NCBI GenBank assembly: GCA_003454665.1
Contig: DMKB01000122.1
Span: 1 to 8,154 of the forward strand
Length of the DNA stretch: 8,154 nucleotides
Direction: 5' to 3'
From: Nitrospiraceae bacterium
GTDB taxonomy: Bacteria; Nitrospirota; UBA9217
The notes beneath the pieces were generated by a model. That model made no database searches and was not told the origin of the DNA. It saw nothing but the letters and a program-made list of their open reading frames with translations. Shown here in pieces: positions 1 to 5,177 of this stretch. Each line of letters starts with the position of its first letter. Within the stretch, counting starts at the first letter, position 1. The translations under genes and the position numbers were made by a program.

Positions 1-136
1 CAGCACGGTACCGTGGGATGTTGCGGGCTCCTATGTTCGGTTCTCGGCCACCTTTGCGGCAGCGGATACGGCGGACGAGCAGCGCGTACTGGATGAGTTC
101 ACGAGGAGGATGGGCGAGCTGCAGTTCGAGTTTTGA
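1..136 (+). CDS. C-terminal end of a PLP-dependent class I/II aminotransferase (partial)
   Basis: The left edge cuts this gene; only the last 44 codons are present, read in the frame beginning at base 2 and ending at TGA 134-136. The peptide begins STVPWDVAGSYVRFSATF and ends in ELQFEF. The YVRFS segment fits the C-terminal strand of fold-type I aminotransferases, where a conserved Arg binds the substrate alpha-carboxylate. The PWD-x-AG-x-x-x-RFS-x-TF pattern resembles COG0436-type enzymes often annotated as LL-diaminopimelate or aspartate aminotransferases, but that match is from memory and the substrate cannot be settled from this fragment. The PLP-binding lysine lies outside the window. 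The stop is 103 bp before folK; that gap has no clear terminator, so readthrough into folK is possible. Confidence 0.6.
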   Translation, partial: STVPWDVAGSYVRFSATFAAADTADEQRVLDEFTRRMGELQFEF

Positions 137-239
137 ACGCGGTTTCCCCGAGGAGCGGACAGGGATGCGTAAGGAATAAGCGGGTCCAGCGCCTGTTTTT
201 CCTTGTCGGTGTTTTCCGTGTCCCCAAAAGAGATCCCCC

Positions 240-725
240 ATGTCGATCACTGCATATATAGGCCTCGGTTCCAATGTCGGCGACAAGAAAGGGAATTGTT
301 GCAAGGCATATGAACGCCTCAAATTATCGGGTCGTTGTGTAAAGATGTCTTCTTTTTATTGCACCGAGCCGGTAGGGTACCGGGAGCAGGAACCGTTCAT
401 CAATGCCGTGGTCCAACTGGAAACCGACCTCTCCCCTGATGTTCTGCTGGCAACCTGCAATTCGATCGAGGAAGAGCTCGGCCGCAGTAGAGAGATTCGG
501 TGGGGGCCGCGTTCGATCGATCTCGATATTCTGCTCTATGGCGAGCACGTTGTCGAGAGTCAGGAACTCACGATACCGCACCGCTCCCTGCCGGTCCGCC
601 GGTTCGTGCTCGTGCCGCTCTCTGAGATCGCGCCGTCTGTTGTCCACCCGGTCCTGAAAAAGACGGCTGCACATCTGCTTCACGAGCTGAAGGATACCCA
701 CGGCGTTACGAAGTGCGACTCCTAG
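240..725 (+). CDS. folK: 2-amino-4-hydroxy-6-hydroxymethyldihydropteridine pyrophosphokinase (HPPK)
   Basis: HPPK transfers pyrophosphate from ATP to 6-hydroxymethyl-7,8-dihydropterin, the step before dihydropteroate synthase in cytosolic folate synthesis. The 161-residue product has the usual size and all the hallmarks of the family. These are GSN near the N-terminus (10-12), the YCTEPVG loop (40-46), R82 of the LGRSR segment, RWGPRSIDLDILLYG (87-101) with metal-binding D94 and D96, and the IPH-x6-RRFVL-x-PL-x-EIAP block (112-131). ATG 240 is the only usable start: the next in-frame stop upstream is TAA 177-179 with no ATG, GTG or TTG between. The ribosome binding site is weak (an AGAGA-like stretch). 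The stop lies 11 bp before the kinase ATG, so the two genes are probably cotranscribed. E. coli also keeps folK next to pan genes. Confidence 0.95.
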   Translation: MSITAYIGLGSNVGDKKGNCCKAYERLKLSGRCVKMSSFYCTEPVGYREQEPFINAVVQLETDLSPDVLLATCNSIEEELGRSREIRWGPRSIDLDILLYGEHVVESQELTIPHRSLPVRRFVLVPLSEIAPSVVHPVLKKTAAHLLHELKDTHGVTKCDS

Positions 726-736
726 GCGAATGTCCC

Positions 737-1402
737 ATGCGCATAAAACCGGGAACATCCCGCGACACACGATACATTGTTGTTGAAGGCCCTATCGGCG
801 TCGGCAAAACGAGCCTCACGACCTTTCTTGCCGAGGAACTGGACGCGCGGGCGATCCTGGAGCGCGCCGAGGACAATCCCTTTCTCGCCGATTTCTACCG
901 TGACCCGGCGCGGTACCGTTTTCAGACACAGACGTTTTTCCTCTTGAACCGGTTCAGCCAGCAGGAAGCTATTGCCCAACCCGATCTGTTCAAACGGATT
1001 ACGATGAGCGACTATCTCTTCGCCAAAGACCGGATCTTTGCCTATTTGAATCTGAACGAACATGAGCTCGCCCTGTATGAGCAGATATACCAGCTCCTCA
1101 ACCCCAAGATCGTCAAGCCCGACCTGGTTATTTTTCTCCAGGCAAATACGGACACGCTCCTCCAGCGTATTAAGAAGCGCGGGAGACCCTTCGAGCGGGA
1201 ACTCAGCAATGAGTATCTGACCGCGGTGAACGAAGCATATAATCAGTTCTTTTTCCGCTACGCCGAGACCCCCTTGCTCGTCATTAATACCTCGGATATA
1301 GACTTTGTCCACAAGAAGGAAGACCTGGACGATCTTGTCAGGCAGATCCTGAACATGAAACAGGGGACCCAGTACTATGTGCCCCTGTCGAGAGAAAAAT
1401 AG
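737..1402 (+). CDS. Deoxynucleoside kinase family protein (probable dGK/dAK-type salvage kinase)
   Basis: Members of this family phosphorylate deoxynucleosides at the 5' position with ATP, salvaging dNMPs in the cytosol. The product has 221 residues, typical for bacterial members. A P-loop GPIGVGKT lies at 18-25. E42, in ILERAEDNPFL, is the likely catalytic acid. SDYLFAKDRIFA is at 91-102, and the Arg-rich LID segment QRIKKRGRPFE is at 143-153. The motif at 91-102 sits where eukaryotic and Gram-positive enzymes carry ERS or DRS, so this is a divergent subfamily and the preferred base is unknown. I chose ATG 737 over the in-frame GTG 713: it has an AGGCGA stretch at a reasonable distance, does not overlap folK, and leaves a normal N-terminus before the P-loop. 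The gene sits between folK and panC, a mixed cofactor/nucleotide cluster. Confidence 0.85.
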   Translation: MRIKPGTSRDTRYIVVEGPIGVGKTSLTTFLAEELDARAILERAEDNPFLADFYRDPARYRFQTQTFFLLNRFSQQEAIAQPDLFKRITMSDYLFAKDRIFAYLNLNEHELALYEQIYQLLNPKIVKPDLVIFLQANTDTLLQRIKKRGRPFERELSNEYLTAVNEAYNQFFFRYAETPLLVINTSDIDFVHKKEDLDDLVRQILNMKQGTQYYVPLSREK

Positions 1403-1489
1403 CAATGCTTTTTACGGAGAATTGGGTGTTATTCCCTTTACCGAGGAGAACAATAGCTGTAGAGTGAAGTAATTTGATGTACCTGAAAG

Positions 1490-1500
1490 CGTTGACAACG
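1490..1500. repeat. Short perfect inverted repeat in the kinase-panC spacer
   Basis: CGTTG-A-CAACG is a perfect 5+5 inverted repeat centred on one A, located 36 bp upstream of the panC start. The 133-bp spacer (1403-1535) otherwise holds no recognisable gene, and I see no clear terminator in it. The symmetry could be an operator half-site or chance. A TTGACA sequence falls inside it, but no convincing -10 box follows. Confidence 0.25.
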
Positions 1501-1535
1501 TTTTTCAAGCACGGGTAGCAATCCTCAAGGAGAAC

Positions 1536-2378
1536 ATGAATGTCGTTACGACCATAGCCGACATGCGGACGCTGGCCGAGTCGCATAGAAAGAAAGGCCG
1601 CACCATCGGGTTTGTGCCTACCATGGGATTCCTGCACGAGGGCCACCTGTCGCTGATGCGGGAGGCGCGAAAGTCCTGTGACATCGTTGTCGTGAGCATC
1701 TTCGTGAATCCGACCCAGTTCGGGCCGGGCGAGGATTTTGACCGCTATCCGCGGGATGAGAAGGGCGACCGGGAAAAGTGCGAAGCCGAAGGAATAGATG
1801 TCCTCTTTATTCCCTCGGCTGCCGAGATGTATCCTCCGGGAGACAGCGTTTCTGTTCCCGTGGAAGGCATTGCCGATATTCTGGAGGGAGCAAGCAGGCC
1901 CGGTCATTTCCGCGGGGTCGCCACGGTGGTAGCCAGGCTTTTTACCATTGTCGGGCCGCATAAAGCGTTTTTCGGCCAGAAGGACTTCCAGCAGACCGTG
2001 GTTATCGAGCGGATGGCGACTGGCCTGAACATGGATGTTAAGATCGTCGTCCTGCCCACGGTCAGAGAGCAGGACGGCCTTGCCATGAGTTCGCGAAACA
2101 GCTACTTGCGGGCCGATGAACGTCGCGCTGCGGCTTCCCTGTACCGGGCACTGAGCGAGGGCGAGGGCCTGATAAGGTCAGGCGTCGGCGCTGCGTCAAA
2201 ACTCAAGCGTGCCATGAGGGCCGTCCTTGAGAAGGAAGCGGGTATAGAGATCGATTACCTCGAGATTGTTGATCCGGAAAGCCTTGTGTCGCTCCGGGAG
2301 ATAGAGCATAGAGCCGTGCTCCTGGTTGCTGCCAGGATCGGCCGTACAAGATTGATTGACAATGTTCTCATTTTGTGA
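1536..2378 (+). CDS. panC: Pantothenate synthetase (pantoate--beta-alanine ligase)
   Basis: PanC condenses pantoate with beta-alanine through a pantoyl-adenylate intermediate, the last step of pantothenate (vitamin B5) synthesis. The 280-residue length is typical. Family motifs appear in order: VPTMGFLHEGHLSL (27-40, with the HIGH-like HEGH at 34-37), FVNPTQF (56-62), RPGHFRGV-x-TVV (121-132), FGQKDFQQ (146-153) and the KMSKS-like AMSSRN (183-188). The C-terminal region carries IDYLEIVDPE, as expected. ATG 1536 has a strong AAGGAG (1527-1532), though the spacing is short at 3 nt. A second ATG at 1540 is out of frame. Pantoate would have to come from PanB and PanE, and neither gene is in the window. 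The gene probably belongs to the folK-kinase transcription unit, since no good separate promoter is visible. Confidence 0.96.
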   Translation: MNVVTTIADMRTLAESHRKKGRTIGFVPTMGFLHEGHLSLMREARKSCDIVVVSIFVNPTQFGPGEDFDRYPRDEKGDREKCEAEGIDVLFIPSAAEMYPPGDSVSVPVEGIADILEGASRPGHFRGVATVVARLFTIVGPHKAFFGQKDFQQTVVIERMATGLNMDVKIVVLPTVREQDGLAMSSRNSYLRADERRAAASLYRALSEGEGLIRSGVGAASKLKRAMRAVLEKEAGIEIDYLEIVDPESLVSLREIEHRAVLLVAARIGRTRLIDNVLIL

Positions 2379-2384
2379 TATAAC
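2356..2384 (+). promoter_or_regulatory. Sigma-70-type promoter for the GAF-GGDEF gene
   Basis: A perfect -35 box TTGACA (2356-2361) is followed, after exactly 17 bp, by TATAAC (2379-2384), which matches 5 of 6 bases of the -10 consensus. The -35 box and spacer lie within the last codons of panC. Transcription would start near 2391, giving a leader of about 65 nt before the ATG at 2456. This is one of the two best promoter matches in the window. It implies the cyclase can be expressed independently of the vitamin genes. The assignment rests on consensus matching only. Confidence 0.65.
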
Positions 2385-2391
2385 GGTGTAG

Positions 2392-2405
2392 CTATACTAC
2401 TATAG
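2392..2405. promoter_or_regulatory. Small inverted repeat at the predicted transcription start
   Basis: CTATA (2392-2396) and TATAG (2401-2405) form a 5+5 inverted repeat around CTAC, starting one or two bases after the predicted transcription start of the cyclase gene. The position would suit a repressor operator. The sequence is AT-rich and short enough to be chance. Confidence 0.2.
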
Positions 2406-2430
2406 TACTCTTCCTTATGTCTTAGTGGGC

Positions 2431-2455
2431 ACATGCTTGTTTTGGGGGGGCATGT
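2431..2455 (+). promoter_or_regulatory. Hairpin around the G-rich ribosome binding site of the GAF-GGDEF gene
   Basis: ACATGC (2431-2436) and GCATGT (2450-2455) are perfectly complementary. Between them are 13 nt holding most of an unusual run of seven G (2444-2450), the only Shine-Dalgarno-like element before the ATG at 2456. The stem would end directly against the start codon, so folding could limit ribosome access. The stem is only 6 bp, so the effect, if any, is probably modest. No riboswitch class is recognised. Confidence 0.3.
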
Positions 2456-3544
2456 ATGGCGGTACTGAAACTCAGCGACCACGCGTACGACATTATCAAA
2501 ACTGCCCGGTCCGTCGTCTCTCAGCTTGAGCTCGGCAAGGCGCTCAACATCGTGCTCAAAAAAGCCATGGAGATCACGCACACAAAGGCCGGGAGCATTG
2601 CGCTCTATGACGCACGAACAGATACGTTACGGATCCGCGCGCATAAAGGACTTTCGAAGAGCTTTATTTCGAACCGGGAATGGAAGGTGCGGAAGGGCGG
2701 TCTCACGAGCAGAATTTTAAAGGCCAAGGCCATAACCGTCATCAATAATACGACGAACAAGTCCTTCTTTTCCAATCCCGTGGCCGTAGGCGAAGGGATC
2801 AAGTCTCTTATCTGCATTCCCCTCATTCACGCACACGAGCTCGTAGGTATTCTGTATGTGGATGACTTTGTGCCGAGAAAGTTTCCTGCCGCGCACCTGG
2901 AGGCCCTCGAGATCCTTGCGTCGTTTGCCTCGATTTCGATTCACAACGCAAAAACGCACAACCGGGTTAAACATCAGGCTATCACCGACAGTCTCACGGG
3001 ATTGTTTAATCGCCGGTACTTTGAGGACATCATGAGCAGGGAAATCCACCGCGCGGGGAGACACAAGCGGGAATTTTCCCTGGCCCTCGTGGATGTGGAC
3101 GATTTCAAAAAGTACAATGACGCCTTCGGCCATCAGGCGGGCGACGAAGCGCTCAACGCTCTTGGTGAATCGGTTAAAAAAGCCATTCGGAGTACGGACG
3201 TGGCTGCCCGCTACGGTGGTGATGAAATCGTGATTATCCTGCCCGAGACCCAGCTTGCCAAGGCATATGGACTGTTTGCTGCGCGGATTAAACGGGGGAT
3301 CGAAAAGGGTTTTTCGCGGATCTCGAGCACACAGTGTTCCTTGACCGTTACGATCGGAATCGCGTCGTTTCCTCAGGACGGGAAGAACTCGAAGGCGCTG
3401 ATCCTGGCCGCTGACAAGGCCCTTATGGCCGCGAAAAAACACAAGCATGAGGACCATATCGGTTGTTCGAGGCGCATCAAGCCTGACGGGATTATACCAT
3501 TACCACTTCATACTGTTCCTGATGCAGATTTGGGTCTGCCTTGA
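2456..3544 (+). CDS. GAF-domain diguanylate cyclase (GGDEF protein)
   Basis: This predicted cytosolic enzyme would make cyclic di-GMP from two GTP; it has no membrane segments or signal peptide. The 362-residue product has a GAF sensor domain at about 15-168 and a GGDEF domain at about 174-335 that begins with DSLTGLFNRRYFE (178-190). Key residues are present: the metal-binding D213 in VDVDDFKKYND, N221 and D230 for guanine contact, and the signature GGDEI (254-258), with Ile instead of the usual Phe. R245-S-T-D248 lies five residues upstream of the signature, as in the inhibitory I-site, so product feedback is likely. The GAF ligand is unknown. The domain ends near residue 335; the last 27 or so residues look unconserved, and their codons overlap the 3' end of rng on the other strand by 53 bp. 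No EAL or HD-GYP domain is present. Confidence 0.92.
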   Translation: MAVLKLSDHAYDIIKTARSVVSQLELGKALNIVLKKAMEITHTKAGSIALYDARTDTLRIRAHKGLSKSFISNREWKVRKGGLTSRILKAKAITVINNTTNKSFFSNPVAVGEGIKSLICIPLIHAHELVGILYVDDFVPRKFPAAHLEALEILASFASISIHNAKTHNRVKHQAITDSLTGLFNRRYFEDIMSREIHRAGRHKREFSLALVDVDDFKKYNDAFGHQAGDEALNALGESVKKAIRSTDVAARYGGDEIVIILPETQLAKAYGLFAARIKRGIEKGFSRISSTQCSLTVTIGIASFPQDGKNSKALILAADKALMAAKKHKHEDHIGCSRRIKPDGIIPLPLHTVPDADLGLP

Positions 3545-4997
3545 TAACGATCTTTTTTTCAAAATCCTTTTCCAGCACCTCAACGCCCTGCCGCTCTTCA
3601 TCGTACAGCATGTCCGCGACGACGGAATTGACCGTGACGAGCGCTTTTTTCTCGTCCGCTCCGGTGAACGCCCTGCGCAGTTCTCGCAAGACCTCGTAAC
3701 AGACCGTCCGGCTCGATTTTACGTATCCCCGCCCGTCGCAGTATGGACACGGTTCACAGAGCGTACGCCCCAGACTTTCACGGACCCGCTTGCGGGTCAT
3801 CTCGATGAGCCCGATGGGCGATATATGGGAAATCGTCGTCTTGGCCTTGTCATGAGACAGGGCTTCCTGAAGAGCTGAGTAGACCTTGCGCCGGTTGTCC
3901 TCGCGCTCCATATCGATAAAATCAAGGATAATGATTCCGCCGATATTCCGGAGTCTGAGCTGGTACCCGATCTCCCGAACGGCCTCGAGGTTGGTTTTGA
4001 GAATCGTGTCTTCCAGGGATCTGCTGCCCACGTATCTGCCGGTGTTCACGTCGATCGTCGTGAGGGCCTCTGTCTGGTCGATAATGATGTAGCCGCCGGA
4101 TTTGAGCCAGACTCTTCTGCCGAGGGCGCGCGATATTTCGATTTCCACCCCGAAATAGTCAAAGATGGGCTCATCATGCCCGTAGAGTTTTACCCGCTTG
4201 CTCAATCCAGGGATATAGGAATCGACGAATTCCTTCGCCCGCTGGTGTTCTTCCGGTGAATCGATGACCATTTTGTCTACATCATTGGTAAAGGCGTCCC
4301 TGATAATGCGGAAAACGAGATCCAGTTCATTATGGAGTAGGGCGGGGGCCGCCATCCGCTCCTTTTTTTTCTGGAGCGTGTTCCAGAGACGATCGAGAAA
4401 GTCAATGTCCGAACGAAAATCCTCATCTGATTTTCCTTCACTCGCCGTTCGAATAATATAGCCCGTGTTCGGCTTGCGAAAATTGCCTACAAGCCCCCTC
4501 AGCCGACTTCGCTCTTCTCCATGTTCAATTCTCCGGGAGACGCCGATGTGGTTTACGCCCGCCATCATGACGAGATACCGCCCGGGCAGGCTTACATAGG
4601 TGGTTACCCTGGCACCCTTTGTGCTGATCGGCTCCTTCGACACCTGAACTATGATCTCCTGGCCTTCCTGCAGCAGGTCTTCGATCGATCCGGCTTGCGG
4701 ACGCTTGCGTTTTGTTTCAACCTCAAGCTCCAGTCCTTCGTCGTCCATCATGGGCGCGTACTCAGACGCGCTGTCGAATACGTCTCCAACGTACAGAAAC
4801 GCCGATTTCTCAAGGCCGATATCCACGAAGGCAGCCTGCATGCCGGGGAGGACCTTCATGACCCGCCCTTTGTACACGTTTCCGGCGATACCGCGGTCTT
4901 TTTTCCGATCTATGTATATTTCCGTTACGAGGCTGTTGTCAAGCACCGCCACCCGTGTTTCTTCCCGGCCGGCGTTGACGATGATCTTGGATGGCAT
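3492..4997 (-). CDS. rng: Ribonuclease G (Rne/Rng family endoribonuclease)
   Basis: RNase G/E enzymes cleave single-stranded RNA, maturing rRNA and turning over mRNA, with a preference for 5'-monophosphate ends. The 501-residue product is close in length to E. coli RNase G and lacks the long C-terminal scaffold of RNase E. It has an S1 RNA-binding domain at about 25-125, the 5'-sensor pair R183-T184 (GYIIRTASEG), and the catalytic metal ligands D316 (TTIDVNTG) and D359 (DFIDM). The zinc-link cysteines C417 and C420 lie in CPYCDGRGYV. The frame extends 12 codons upstream to a GTG at 5033. ATG 4997 is preferred because AAGGAG (5008-5003) lies 5 nt before it and the protein then starts with the typical MPSKIIVN. 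The predicted promoter also initiates downstream of 5033. It follows the radical SAM gene on the same strand, 180 bp away, and converges on the cyclase gene. Confidence 0.96.
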   Translation of the reverse strand: MPSKIIVNAGREETRVAVLDNSLVTEIYIDRKKDRGIAGNVYKGRVMKVLPGMQAAFVDIGLEKSAFLYVGDVFDSASEYAPMMDDEGLELEVETKRKRPQAGSIEDLLQEGQEIIVQVSKEPISTKGARVTTYVSLPGRYLVMMAGVNHIGVSRRIEHGEERSRLRGLVGNFRKPNTGYIIRTASEGKSDEDFRSDIDFLDRLWNTLQKKKERMAAPALLHNELDLVFRIIRDAFTNDVDKMVIDSPEEHQRAKEFVDSYIPGLSKRVKLYGHDEPIFDYFGVEIEISRALGRRVWLKSGGYIIIDQTEALTTIDVNTGRYVGSRSLEDTILKTNLEAVREIGYQLRLRNIGGIIILDFIDMEREDNRRKVYSALQEALSHDKAKTTISHISPIGLIEMTRKRVRESLGRTLCEPCPYCDGRGYVKSSRTVCYEVLRELRRAFTGADEKKALVTVNSVVADMLYDEERQGVEVLEKDFEKKIVIKADPNLHQEQYEVVMV

Positions 4998-5035
4998 AGG
5001 GTCTCCTTCGCGGAATGCTGAGAATAACAGCACGT

Positions 5036-5064
5036 ATCATATAATAGTATTCTAATGAATTCAA
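5036..5064 (-). promoter_or_regulatory. Sigma-70-type promoter for rng
   Basis: On the minus strand, TTGAAT (5064-5059, 4 of 6 consensus bases) is followed after 17 bp by TATGAT (5041-5036, 5 of 6). The spacer is AT-rich. Transcription would start near 5029, leaving a leader of about 32 nt with the strong AAGGAG before ATG 4997. The rest of the 180-bp spacer (5065-5177) shows no clear terminator for the radical SAM gene, so rng may be read both from this promoter and by readthrough. Confidence 0.55.
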
Positions 5065-5177
5065 GCATTAAAAGGGGCGGAGGTTTCCAGGGCATTCATA
5101 GAGAAGGGCGTATCTCCCTCGACGTCGGTTGAGCGCGTGCAGGGATCATGCGGCGTCCTGTGTCGTGCCCGAGGCCG

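Noticed and set aside
165..179. Four-codon minicistron (ATG CGT AAG GAA TAA) preceded by AGGAG at 151-155, upstream of folK
   Set aside because: It has a plausible ribosome binding site, but such short frames arise by chance and its peptide shows no attenuator-like codon run or following terminator.
713..736. GTG start extending the deoxynucleoside kinase by 8 codons into folK
   Set aside because: No ribosome binding site before it; ATG 737 is better placed.
324..770. Long antisense frames over folK, the kinase, rng and the radical SAM gene
   Set aside because: They mirror real genes with clear family motifs on the opposite strand, have no motifs of their own and reflect GC-rich codon use.
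1405..1467. 20-codon reading frame in the kinase-panC spacer
   Set aside because: Too short, with no clear ribosome binding site or recognisable motif.
1492..1521. Possible promoter for panC starting with TTGACA at 1492
   Set aside because: The only -10-like match (TAGCAA, 18 bp away) is weak, and transcription would start inside the panC ribosome binding site.
3524..3539. GCAGA-TTTGGG-TCTGC hairpin with a T7 run further on, as a terminator for the cyclase gene
   Set aside because: The stem is only 5 bp and the T run begins about 12 nt after it, so it does not fit an intrinsic terminator.
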